Source of the DNA: Streptomyces odontomachi
Lineage (GTDB): Bacteria > Actinomycetota > Actinomycetes > Streptomycetales > Streptomycetaceae
Length of the DNA stretch: 64,000 nt
Assembly (NCBI RefSeq): GCF_024435355.1
Contig: NZ_JAMJWG010000014.1
Location: 235,309-299,308, forward strand
Reading direction: 5' to 3'
Under the pieces are notes generated by a model that was not told the DNA's origin, searched no databases, and was given only the letters and a program-made list of their open reading frames with translations. Shown here piece after piece: positions 20,202 to 29,300 of the stretch (position 1 is the stretch's first letter; every line of letters begins with the position of its first letter). Position numbers and translations under genes: made by a program.

Positions 20202-21401
20202 ATGGCGATGCAGAGGTCGAACGAGGGACGGCCGGGGCCGGCCCAGGGAACGGGCACGTCCGAGCGGCCGGGACGGCGGGCCGTTCTCGGCGCCGCGGTG
20301 CTCGGTGCGGGCGGGGTCGTCACCGCAGCGCCCGGTGCCGCGTGCGCCGCCGACAGGCCCGCGGCAGCGGACCGGGGCGGGTTCGGAAGCCTTCCGGTGC
20401 CCACGGTCATCGGCCACCGCGGCACCGCGGGCTACCGCCCCGAGCACACCCTCGGCTCCTACCGGCTGGCGCTCGAGCTCGGGGCGCACATCATCGAGCA
20501 GGACGTCGTGCCCACCAAGGACGGCCACCTCGTATGCCGTCACGAGAACGACATCTCCGTCACCACCGACGTCGCCGACCACCCCGAGTTCGCGGGGCGC
20601 CGCACGACCAAGACGGTGGACGGCAAAGCGATCACCGGATGGTTCACCGAGGACTTCACGCTCGCCGAGCTGAAGACCCTGCGCGCCCAGGAACGCATCC
20701 CGCAGAACCGCCCGCACAACACCCTCTACAACGGCCGCTGGGAGGTGCCCGCCTACGAAGAGGTCCTCCAATGGGCCGACCGGGAGGGTAAGAAGCGTGG
20801 CCGGCCCGTCTGGCTGTACGTGGAGACCAAGCACCCCAGCTACTTCCGCACGCTCGGCTACGACCTGGAGGAGCTGCTGGTGCCGTCGCTGCGCCGGCAC
20901 GACCGTGACCACGCCGACGCGCCGCAGATCCTCCAGTCCTTCGAGCCCAGCAGCATCCACAAGCTGAGCCGGCTCGTGGACACGCCCGGCATCGTGCTGC
21001 TGGACGCCGCGGGCACCCGCCCCTGGGACTTCGTCGAGGCCGGAGACCCGCGCACCGTCGACGACCTGGTGAAGCCCGAGGGCCTGGCGTGGATCGCCTC
21101 GTTCGCCCGGGGCATCGGGCCCACGCTGAACCTGATCATCCCCAGGGACGCCGCCGGTCGGCTCACCACCCCGACCACCCTGGTCCGTGACGCGCATGCC
21201 GCCGGCCTGATCCTGCACCCGTACACGATGCGCAACGAGAACACCTTCCTGCCCGCCGACTTTCGCAAGGGCACCGACCCCAACGCCTACGGCGACGCGT
21301 TCGGCGCCTTCCGCAGCTACTTCGCAACAGGGATCGACGGTGTCTTCACGGACAACGCCGATACTGCCCTGCTGGCCCGCGAGGACTTCGTCAACGGCTG
21401 A
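20202..21401 (+). CDS. glpQ1: Secreted glycerophosphodiester phosphodiesterase
   Basis: A 399-residue protein with an export signal that looks like a Tat signal: GRRAVLGAAVLGAGGVV from residues 24-40 followed by an Ala-rich cleavage region. The GDPD catalytic core has His72-Arg73 (VIGHRG), PEHT at 80-83 and Glu99/Asp101 in IEQDVV, plus His114. It releases glycerol-3-phosphate from glycerophosphodiesters outside the cell and typically serves phosphate scavenging. ATG at 20202 with GGGAGGAG ribosome site. The glpQ1 symbol rests on S. coelicolor gene-order memory. Confidence 0.9.
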   Translation: MAMQRSNEGRPGPAQGTGTSERPGRRAVLGAAVLGAGGVVTAAPGAACAADRPAAADRGGFGSLPVPTVIGHRGTAGYRPEHTLGSYRLALELGAHIIEQDVVPTKDGHLVCRHENDISVTTDVADHPEFAGRRTTKTVDGKAITGWFTEDFTLAELKTLRAQERIPQNRPHNTLYNGRWEVPAYEEVLQWADREGKKRGRPVWLYVETKHPSYFRTLGYDLEELLVPSLRRHDRDHADAPQILQSFEPSSIHKLSRLVDTPGIVLLDAAGTRPWDFVEAGDPRTVDDLVKPEGLAWIASFARGIGPTLNLIIPRDAAGRLTTPTTLVRDAHAAGLILHPYTMRNENTFLPADFRKGTDPNAYGDAFGAFRSYFATGIDGVFTDNADTALLAREDFVNG

Positions 21402-21430
21402 CCCCTTCGGACCCCCTGACGGGTGAGAAT

Positions 21431-21462
21431 GGCGGCCCCGGGCAACCGGCACCGGGGCCGCC
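21431..21462 (+). terminator. Terminator of the glycerophosphodiesterase gene
   Basis: 11-bp perfect GC-rich stem (21431-21441 with 21452-21462) and a 10-base loop, about 30 bases after the stop. It also makes starts of the next gene upstream of 21465 unlikely. Confidence 0.75.
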
Positions 21463-21476
21463 GCGTCACGCCCGGC

Positions 21477-22067
21477 ATGAACACGATCACACCGGGCGCC
21501 CCGGAACACCGCACGGGCGCATGCCAGGCCGAGCGCACCGCCGGTGCCACCGCCACGGCCGGCGAGCTGATCGCCGCACTGCGCCCGCTGCTCGCCGCCG
21601 AGGCCGCCGCTGAGGCCCGGGCGGCGGGCGCCGAGCCGGCGGACCTGGAGCAGGCCGTGTGGTTACGGCTGTTGGAACGCCTGCACGCGGCCGACCCGCC
21701 GCACGATCCGGCCGGCTGGCTGCGCCGTGCGGTACGGGCCGAGGCACGCCGCTGCCGCCGCACCGCACGCCGCGAGGGCCGCTACGCCCCCGAGCCCGCC
21801 GATGACGCCTGGCGCGGCCCCGAACCCCAGGTCCTTGCCACGCTGCACGGCCGTAGCCTGCGTGCCGCGGTACGCAGACTGCCCGGCCGCTGCCCCCGAC
21901 TCGTCACGGCACTTCTGTCGCCCCATGACCCCACGTACCGAGAAATCGCAGGAGAGTTGGGTATCTCACAGGGGAGTCTGGGGCCAGCGCGTTCCCGATG
22001 CCTGGGATGTCTGCGCAGAATGCTCACCGCGGAGGTTGCAGTTCCAGGTCCGCGGGGAAAGCACTGA
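21477..22067 (+). CDS. RNA polymerase sigma factor-like protein (ECF type)
   Basis: A 196-residue protein. The N-terminal half carries a region-2-like DLEQAVWLRLLERL helix and a basic WLRRAVRAEARRCRR segment; the C-terminus has a region-4 helix-turn-helix, YREIAGELGISQGSLGPARSRCLGCLRRML, which is the usual signature of this Streptomyces ECF-like group. I start at 21477 because a terminator precedes it. A promoter specificity or anti-sigma partner is not visible; no membrane partner lies next door. Confidence 0.82.
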   Translation: MNTITPGAPEHRTGACQAERTAGATATAGELIAALRPLLAAEAAAEARAAGAEPADLEQAVWLRLLERLHAADPPHDPAGWLRRAVRAEARRCRRTARREGRYAPEPADDAWRGPEPQVLATLHGRSLRAAVRRLPGRCPRLVTALLSPHDPTYREIAGELGISQGSLGPARSRCLGCLRRMLTAEVAVPGPRGKH

Positions 22068-22107
22068 TGGACAACCGGCGGAGCAGGTGAGCGAGAGGCA
22101 TGCACAC

Positions 22108-22605
22108 ATGGGCATGAGCGTGACCATCTCTGCGGCGAACGAGCAGGACGCCGAGCAGATCCTCAAGTTGCAGTATCTGTGCTACCAGAGCGAGGCCGAG
22201 CTGTACGGCGATTACACCATCGAGCCGCTCACCCAGTCGCTGGACGCGCTCAAGGCCGAGCTCGCCGGCGGCTGCGTACTGGTGGCGCGGCTCGGTTCCG
22301 AGGTGGTGGCCTCGGTACGCGGCAGCGTCGACGACGACGGTGTGGCGAACATCGGCAAACTCATCGTGCACCCGCGGATGCGGCGGCACGGCCTCGGCGG
22401 CCGCCTGCTGGGTGCAGTCGAGGAGCGGCTGCGTGCGCAGGGCGACGTCCGGCGCTTCGAGCTCTTCACCGGCCACCGGAGCGAGCACAACCTGCGGCTG
22501 TATCGCAGGAACGGCTACGAGCCGGTCGCCACCCGGCGCGTCGACGACGCGTTGACCCTGATCACCCTGGCCAAGGACGCCCAGGCACCGGCTGCCGTGG
22601 CCTGA
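22108..22605 (+). CDS. GNAT N-acetyltransferase
   Basis: A 165-residue acetyltransferase. The acetyl-CoA loop is seen as IGKLIVHPRMRRHGLGGRLL (R/Q-x-x-G-x-G/A type) and a second block is HRSEHNLRLYRRNGYEPV. The N-terminus ISAANEQDAEQILKLQYLCYQSEAELYGD is characteristic of a small Streptomyces/Actinobacteria GNAT group. Substrate unknown. The gene begins 40 bases after the sigma-like gene and could be co-transcribed with it. Confidence 0.88.
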   Translation: MGMSVTISAANEQDAEQILKLQYLCYQSEAELYGDYTIEPLTQSLDALKAELAGGCVLVARLGSEVVASVRGSVDDDGVANIGKLIVHPRMRRHGLGGRLLGAVEERLRAQGDVRRFELFTGHRSEHNLRLYRRNGYEPVATRRVDDALTLITLAKDAQAPAAVA

Positions 22606-22630
22606 CAGGCCCCGCACGCCCCGGCCGGCA

Positions 22631-22693
22631 GGCGGGGACACGGATGAACGGATCACTCGTTCAACGGACCACTCGTTCATCCGTGTCCCCGCC
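22631..22693. terminator. 20-bp perfect inverted repeat between convergent genes
   Basis: Left arm 22631-22650 and right arm 22674-22693 are perfectly complementary. The 23-base interior repeats GGAYCACTCGTTCA-like sequence, allowing alternative pairing. It lies between the GNAT gene and the minus-strand membrane gene and likely terminates both. Confidence 0.75.
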
Positions 22694-22761
22694 GCCGGAC
22701 CACTCGCCGCCGGGCCTCCCGGACCCACGGGTCCCCCGGACTGGCCCCGACCGGCGAACCG

Positions 22762-23205
22762 CTAGTCCTGGGACGTCTCCGTGCCGCCGCGCGCCCGGCG
22801 CAGCCAGTACAGCGCGGTCACCGGCAGGATCACGGGGATGAGGAGATAGTCCCTGCCGTAGTACGACCAGACCGTGGAGTCCGGGAACGCGGACGGCTCC
22901 ACCAGCGTCCAGGTCCCGACGATCAGCACCCCGGCCAGCTCGGCGGCACAGCACACCTGAGCCACCCGGCGCGCCGACTCACCGCCGCGCACCAGCGAGT
23001 ACGTGATGAAGCCGTACACCACGCCCGCGACGGCCGAGAGCGAGTAGGCGAGCGGGGCGCGGTCGAACTCGGTGCTGATCTGCACGACGGAGCGCGACAC
23101 CGCACCGACCACCATCACCCCGTACAACCACAGCAGCAGCATGCCCGGGCCGCCGGTCAGCCGGGTCCGGCGGGCACCTTGCCGCTTCGAATCGGTCACC
23201 GCCAC
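22762..23205 (-). CDS. Small integral membrane protein (four segments)
   Basis: A 147-residue membrane protein of unknown function. Four hydrophobic stretches are visible (MLLLWLYGVMVVGAV, LSAVAGVVYGFITYSL, AELAGVLIVGTWTLV, LIPVILPVTALYWL) with a basic, cytoplasmic N-terminus. Its GTG start lies one base after the stop of the upstream gene, so translation is almost certainly coupled. Conserved in Streptomyces as far as I recall; no enzyme motif. Confidence 0.8.
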   Translation of the reverse strand: MAVTDSKRQGARRTRLTGGPGMLLLWLYGVMVVGAVSRSVVQISTEFDRAPLAYSLSAVAGVVYGFITYSLVRGGESARRVAQVCCAAELAGVLIVGTWTLVEPSAFPDSTVWSYYGRDYLLIPVILPVTALYWLRRARGGTETSQD

Positions 23206-23206
23206 C

Positions 23207-23566
23207 TCAGCCTCCCCAGATGTCGTTCAGCCGTAGCTCCAGCACGGCCAGCACCACGCCCCCGGCCGCGACGGTCGCCGAACCCCACCGGGTGCGTTCC
23301 GCCAGCGACATCAGGCCCGCCGCGGGAACGCAGGCGAAGGCGGCCAGCAGATAGGCCACGAAGATCACGTTGCCCTGCTCCGGGTGCCGGCCACGGGCCA
23401 GCTGCACCACACCGACGACCAGCTGCACCGTGGCCAGCAGGGCGACTACGGCCATGCCGATGAAGTGCCAGTCCTTGGTCGGCTGGTCACGGTAGGTGGC
23501 GAAGCCGCACCAGAGGGCCAGCGCCAGTGCGGCCACTCCGGTCACGACCGTCAGAGGGTCAAACAT
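23207..23566 (-). CDS. Small integral membrane protein, partner of the downstream gene
   Basis: A 119-residue protein with four hydrophobic segments (VVTGVAALALALWCGF, FIGMAVVALLATVQLVVGVV, VIFVAYLLAAFACVPAAGL, SATVAAGGVVLAVLEL). It is the first gene of a two-gene minus-strand operon with 22762-23205. No known domain. Confidence 0.8.
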   Translation of the reverse strand: MFDPLTVVTGVAALALALWCGFATYRDQPTKDWHFIGMAVVALLATVQLVVGVVQLARGRHPEQGNVIFVAYLLAAFACVPAAGLMSLAERTRWGSATVAAGGVVLAVLELRLNDIWGG

Positions 23567-23735
23567 GCCGCGACCTTATTACGCTGTCGGGGGTCCCCCG
23601 TCCCCGACCCCGGCCGGCCAGCGACAGGGGGGCGACGGGCCCGGGACGCCGACCCCCTGGTGCGGTTCCGGGCCGTCATGCTGCATGCTGGGGCATTCGG
23701 CGGGCCTGTAGGTCCTGAGGGTTACGGAGCGGCGC

Positions 23736-24383
23736 ATGACACCAGCCATCCCGGGGTTCCCCGACATCTCCATCAGCACGGATCGGCTGACGCTGCGCTC
23801 GCTTGACGAAACGGACATCCAGGCACTGACCGAGATGATGAACGACGAGCTGATCGCCGCCTGGACCCCGGTCCCCACGCCGTACACCGAGAAACACGCC
23901 CGCGCCTGGATCGGCCGTGACGCACCCGCCCGGCGCACCGCCGGCCGTGGCCTGGTGCTGGCCGTGACCGAATTCCTCACCCAGCGCCTGGTCGGCATTC
24001 TCTACCTGCACCACACCGACTGGCGGGTGCGCTCCGGAGAGCTCTCCTACGCCATCGCCCCCTGGGCGCGCGGCGAGGGCTACGCCTCCGAAGCGGTCCT
24101 CGCACTGGCACAGTGGCTCTTCCACGATCAGAAGTTCGAACGCCTGGAGATGCGCACCGCCGCGGACAACACCGCGGCCCAGCAGGTCGCCCAGAAGATC
24201 GGCTGTATCAGCGAGGGCGTGCTGCGCGGAGCCTGGATAGCCCGCAGCAGAACCGAGGACGGCGGCTGGGCGGACATGCGTACCGACCTCATCGTCTGGA
24301 GCCTGCTGCCCGAGGACCTGGAAGGCGTCTCCGAACACCTCGCCGACCACGGCGGCTTCACCGTCTACTCCGACTGGAACTGA
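23736..24383 (+). CDS. GNAT acetyltransferase, RimJ/RimL type
   Basis: A 215-residue protein. RimJ/RimL-like features: the opening ISTDRLTLRSLDETDIQALTEMMND, the LSYAIAPWARGEGYASEAV acetyl-CoA loop and ERLEMRTAADNTAAQQVAQKIGCISEGVLRGA, the family signature at the end. It may acetylate the N-terminus of a protein or a small amine; the substrate is not inferable. Divergent from the membrane pair, and the next gene in line is cbiET. Confidence 0.9.
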   Translation: MTPAIPGFPDISISTDRLTLRSLDETDIQALTEMMNDELIAAWTPVPTPYTEKHARAWIGRDAPARRTAGRGLVLAVTEFLTQRLVGILYLHHTDWRVRSGELSYAIAPWARGEGYASEAVLALAQWLFHDQKFERLEMRTAADNTAAQQVAQKIGCISEGVLRGAWIARSRTEDGGWADMRTDLIVWSLLPEDLEGVSEHLADHGGFTVYSDWN

Positions 24384-24591
24384 CGCCGGCCACGGCTCCG
24401 GCCAGCTCCGGTCGCCTCCGCCCCGGCTCCCGGCAAGGGGTGGCCGGTGACGCGTCCTGCGCCGCCCACCAGGTACGCTCACAGTGCCCGGCCTCGAGAC
24501 GAAAGCCCGGGGCCACCCAGCGCACCGTCCCGCACGGACCACCCAGCGCATCCCTGAACGATCTGCGAGAACCCTCAGGAGACTGACGAGA

Positions 24592-25911
24592 ATGGCCGAC
24601 CGGGTCACGGTGATCGGCTGGGACGGCTCGCCGCTGACCGATGCGGCACGCTCGGCACTGTCAGCCGCCACCCTGGTGGCCGGTGCCGCCCACCACCTGG
24701 CGCTTCCGGAGGTTCCCGGGGCAGCCGAACGCATCCGGCTCGGCAGCGTCGCACTCGCCGCCCGTCGTGTCGCCGCACACCGCGGCACCGCCGTCGTCTT
24801 CGCCGACGGCGACCCCGGCTTCTTCGGTGTGGTACGCACCCTGCGGGCTCCCGAGTTCGGCCTCGAGGTGGAGGTCGTGCCCGCCGTGTCCTCCGTCGCC
24901 GCCGCCTTCGCACGGGCCGGCATGCCCTGGGACGACGCGCAGATCGTCGTCGCCCACCCGCGCACCCTGCGCCGCGCGGTGAACGTCTGCCGGGCCCATG
25001 CCAAGGTCGCCGTGCTCACCTCGCCGGGCGCCGGCCCCGCCGAACTCGGCCTGATGCTCGACGGTGTCCACCGCACCTTCGTGATCTGCGAGGAACTGGG
25101 CACCGAACGCGAACGCGTCACCGTCGTCACCTCCGACAAGGCCGCCGACCACACCTGGCGCGACCCGAACGTCGTCATCGCCATCGGCGGGCCCGCCGTG
25201 GGCGACGAGACGGCGCGCTGGGGACCCGCGCAGACGGCCGGCCCGGGGGCCTCGGCCGAGGGCGGCCCAGGGGCAGCCGCCGCGCCGTCACGGCAGCAGG
25301 CAAGAGCGGGGGAGAGCGGCTGGATCGCGGGGCGCGAACCGTCCGGCGTACGCGGCTGGGCGCTGCCCGACGCCGTTTACGGCGGCCCTGCCCACGAAGG
25401 CGACAGTGCGTCGCTGCGGGCCGCCCAACTCGCCCGGCTCGGTCCCCGGGTGGGTGACCTGCTGTGGGACATCGGCTCCGGCTCCGGCGCCCTGAGCTGC
25501 GAGGCCGGGCGGCTCGGCGCGGCCGTCATCGCCGTCGACCAGGATGCCGACGCCTGCGCGCACACCACCGCGACGGCCCGCCGGTTCGGCGTCCAACTCC
25601 ATGTGGTGCACGGCGCCGCCCCGCAGGTCCTGGAGCGGCTCCCCGAGCCGGACATCGTACGGGTCGGGGGCGGGGGTGCCGCGGTGGTCAGCGCGGTCGC
25701 GGATCGCCGCCCGGAACGCATCGTCACCCACGCGGCGACCCGCGACGAGGCCGAACTCATCGGCCGGAACCTCATGGAGCACGGCTACGAGGTCGAGTGC
25801 GCCCTGCTCCAGTCCGTCGCGCTCGACACCCGGTCCTGGACCGAGTCCGAACGCCACGTCGCCTTCCTGATCTGCGGAATCCAAGTGGAACGGCGCGAGT
25901 CCCGGCGCTGA
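24592..25911 (+). CDS. cobL: Precorrin-6Y C5,15-methyltransferase (decarboxylating), CbiE-CbiT fusion
   Basis: A 439-residue two-domain enzyme. CbiE (about residues 1-195) is a tetrapyrrole methylase with ADRVTVIGWDG, a VVFADGDPGFFG loop and a VPAVSSV site; a Gly/Ala/Pro linker of about 50 residues follows; CbiT (about 260-439) has the SAM-binding LLWDIGSGSGAL. CobL methylates C-5 and C-15 and decarboxylates ring C in cobalamin biosynthesis. ATG start at 24592 follows a CAGGAGAC ribosome site. Linker sequence is low-complexity. Confidence 0.95.
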   Translation: MADRVTVIGWDGSPLTDAARSALSAATLVAGAAHHLALPEVPGAAERIRLGSVALAARRVAAHRGTAVVFADGDPGFFGVVRTLRAPEFGLEVEVVPAVSSVAAAFARAGMPWDDAQIVVAHPRTLRRAVNVCRAHAKVAVLTSPGAGPAELGLMLDGVHRTFVICEELGTERERVTVVTSDKAADHTWRDPNVVIAIGGPAVGDETARWGPAQTAGPGASAEGGPGAAAAPSRQQARAGESGWIAGREPSGVRGWALPDAVYGGPAHEGDSASLRAAQLARLGPRVGDLLWDIGSGSGALSCEAGRLGAAVIAVDQDADACAHTTATARRFGVQLHVVHGAAPQVLERLPEPDIVRVGGGGAAVVSAVADRRPERIVTHAATRDEAELIGRNLMEHGYEVECALLQSVALDTRSWTESERHVAFLICGIQVERRESRR

Positions 25912-26050
25912 CAAGGCCGCTGACGAACCGTCCGTGCGCCCCGCCGGACGAGTGACCCAGGACGGCGAAAACCCGCCCGCCCCGTGATCCCCTGGCCGGC
26001 CCGCGCGAGGTAGGCTGGCCGACCGTTGTACTGCATTCGGGTGTTCTGCG

Positions 26051-26347
26051 ATGCGTCGCTCAATGTCCGGAAAACCAAACCGCTTTGGGAACGCATGTGG
26101 TACGGCGCAGCGCGGGCCGCGCAACGGGGCGCGACCCGACGCCGGAGTCGGGCATGCGCAAGGAGGCGTGTCCGACGGCGCAGTCCATGGCGGGGGCGCG
26201 GCCGGGTCACCGTCCGGCCTGGCGTCGCTCCGGGGTTCGTGCCGCGTGGCGGGCACGCTCGTTCTTGATGGCGAGCGGTCGGAGCGCCACCGCGGGCACA
26301 CCACCCCGGTCGCGGCGCAGGCCCGCCGAGAGCTGAGAGAGCACTGA
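26051..26347 (+). CDS. Possible small basic protein upstream of bluB-cobT
   Basis: A 98-codon frame starting MRRSMSGKPNRFGNACG, rich in Gly, Arg and Ala, ending 21 bases before the fusion gene. Third-position GC is about 75-80%, lower than genuine neighbours, and there is no recognised domain. The region is otherwise a 457-base gap. A TAGGCT hexamer at 26011-26016 could be a -10 without a good -35. It might be a leader peptide, a small protein, or nothing. Confidence 0.3.
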   Translation: MRRSMSGKPNRFGNACGTAQRGPRNGARPDAGVGHAQGGVSDGAVHGGGAAGSPSGLASLRGSCRVAGTLVLDGERSERHRGHTTPVAAQARRELREH

Positions 26348-26368
26348 TCCAATGGGCGAGGGGTACGC

Positions 26369-29300
26369 ATGACCGACACCGGCCGGATCCCGGCCGAGGG
26401 GCTGCCGGAGGACGTGGGCAGCGGGGTTGCTTCCGGACCCGCCCAGGGCCCAGAAGCGCACGCGGGCGCGCATGCGCCGGGCGCACACCCCCACCACGTG
26501 GAAACCTCCGCGCCCCTTCGCACCGCCGACGATGTCCTCCTCCTGCCGGATGCCCAGAACGCCTGGCACGACGGCCAGGCGCCGGCCGCGCCGGCCGGAG
26601 AGCGGGCGCACCCGGAGCATCCGGAGCACTCGGGAATGCCCGTGCACGGCACCGCGGCCCAGGGCCTCCCGGAGGGCCAGAACGGTCAGAACGTCCCTGC
26701 CCTCCCGGACGCCCAGAGCGATCCAGGCCTCCAGGACGCCCAGAACATCCAGGGCATTCAGAACATCCAGAACATTCAGAACCTTTCGGACTCTCAAGGT
26801 CTCGTGGCTCCCCAGGGTCCCCAGGGCGCCCAGCTGCTGCCGGAGACCCCCGGCGAGCCGATGGCGCAGGACGCGCAGGCGGGGCACGACGAGGCGGTGG
26901 CACCGACGACGGCCGGCGCGCAGCCGGAAGGCGAGACGCCCGGCACAGCCGGTGCGCCGGACGAACCTGGCGCGCACGAGGCCGGCGGCCGTGACTCGGG
27001 CTCCGTCGACGTGAGTGAGGTCCGCACCCAGGCCAGGCAGCAGACACCCGTACGGCGTCCCCTGCACCTCGGTCCGCCCGTGCCCGATCCCTCCGCCAGC
27101 CTGGTCCGCCCGCTCTCCGACCGCGGCCCGGCCAGCACGTCCGCCCCGCGACCCCAGCGGCGCCCCGTACGGCTCCGGCAGGCCACCGCGCCCGACGCTC
27201 CGGAGACGCCGGCTGCCGGCGTCCCGGCGACCGCAGAGACGCCCACCGCGGTTGCTGCGGGCTTCACCGAGGCGCACGCCACCGCCGAGCCGCCGGCTTC
27301 GGGTCAGCCCCTCGACGGGGGTGAGTCCCTCGACGGGGGACAGCCTTCGACCGTGGTCGAGCCAGTCGAGGCCATGGGGGCGCACGGCGTCGACGCCATG
27401 CCCGCACCGGCGCCGCTCGACGACCCGACCCTGGCCGGGCCCCAGCTCGGCGCCCTCCCGCCGTACGAGGGCGAGCCCTGGTCCGCATCCGGCCAGCCGG
27501 ACGGCGGCTACCAGCCGGCGGGCTACGACGGCTCGGCCGCGGCTGCGCAGGCAGCGCCGGCCGAGGCCGGATCCCTGGGTTCCTACCCGACGGACGGGAC
27601 GCAGGTGCCCTCGGGCATTGCGGACGGGCATCCGTTCCACGGGACGCAGGAGGCCCTCCACGACGGCGGACTCGCGTATGACTCCGGTTCCGGCGGCCCG
27701 GGCGCCGAGTTCCCGGGGGGCGCCGGATACGCCGGCGACGGCGGAGCCGTGGCGCACGGGGACGGGGCCTACCCGGCCGGCGTCGACGCCGGCCACTTCC
27801 AGACGGACCCTGCGGTCCCGCAGCCGATGGACACGGGGCTCGGCGCCGAGGCACTCGGCGGACCGCAGAGCGTCACGTATCCGGCCGACCCGGCCTATCC
27901 CCAGGACCCGGGCGCACCGGAGTACGCACACGGGGACCCGGGCGCAGCGGAGTTCGCGCATGCGCCGGCAGACGGTGCCATGACCGGCGCGGAGGCGTAC
28001 GCAGCAGCCGACGGCGCACCCCTTGCCTACCCCGCGGATCCGGCCATGCCGGCCCAGGCCCAGGCGATGGCATTGGCGGGGCAGCAGTCGGCGGACGTCA
28101 TGGTGGTGTCGCCCGTGGTGCCGATCCTCCCCGGTGCCACCGGGCCGGCCACGCCGGAGTCCGACCATCCGTATCCGGGCGACTTCGCGGACGCGTCGAG
28201 CGGCCTGTCGCACGGACTTCCGGACGAATCCGCCGGGTTGGCGGCGTCGCACAGCGCCGACGCACAGCAGCCGATGGGGCACTTCGTACCGGTGGAGGGC
28301 TCGGTGCCGACCACGCCCCACCTTGCCCCCACGCCCCCGCACGCGCTCCGGATCCCCCAGCCGCTTCCGGACGTTGCACACCTCGCAGGACACGGCGAGC
28401 CGGGTTCGGACCCCGCCGCGCAGATGAACGGCGTTGGCTCCGGCGTCCCGAGCGGTGTCGACATGAGCAACGGGGACGGAGCCGAGGGCCGGGAAAGCGG
28501 CGCGATCACGCCGGATGAGGCCGCCTCCGCGCCCGCCGCCGAGCCGACCCCCGATGTGATGATCTCGCTCGACGGAGTGGCGGGGCCCGGCACCGCTCCC
28601 GCGGGCGACGGCGCCCCCGGTCCCGCTGGCGACGCGTTCGGCGGATCCGTCGGCGGCCCGATGGAGCCGGAGGCCGCGGTCGACGTTCCGGCCCCCGGTA
28701 CCGGAGCCGACGCCGCCGGCACGGAGATCGGACCGGAGGAGGGCCTGGACCCGGCGGACGCGCTCCCGAACGACGCTTTCCAGGAGCCCGGCGCGGGGAA
28801 CGCCTGGGTCGGCCACGGCGACGGCGGCCCCACCGTGCCCGCACCACGCGACGGGCGGCGCCACGAGCCGACACGGCAGCACGGCGGGCCCGCTGAGGCG
28901 ATGCCGGCCGAGGCGGTCCACGAAGACGTACCGCTCGCACCGCAGGCCACGGGCATCGATGCGCCCGCTGAGTCCCCGCAGGGCCCGTTGGCCCAGGACA
29001 CCGCCGCCGTACCCGGAGAGCTTCCGGACGCCCTAGCAGCGCCCGAAGCCGGTACGACCGCCGAGCCCGGCAGGGCGCAGGACGCGAACGACCTCGTCGC
29101 GGTGGACGGCGCGGACCCGGCCCCGGTAGCCGAGGCCGGTGGCGCGGTCGGCTTCGAAGCCGCCGCGGACGTCGACAGCGTCACCGGATCCGAAGCAGCG
29201 CCCGCACCCGGGTATGCCGAGGCCGAGCGGGAGGCCGTGCTCCGCGTGATGCGCGAGCGCCGCGACATCCGCAACGGCTTCCGCAGCGATCCCATCCCGC

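Noticed and set aside
25912..26368. Cobalamin riboswitch before bluB-cobT
   Set aside because: No recognisable B12-box or ACCNCCC-type arrangement is visible; the region reads as a GC-rich leader with a possible small frame.
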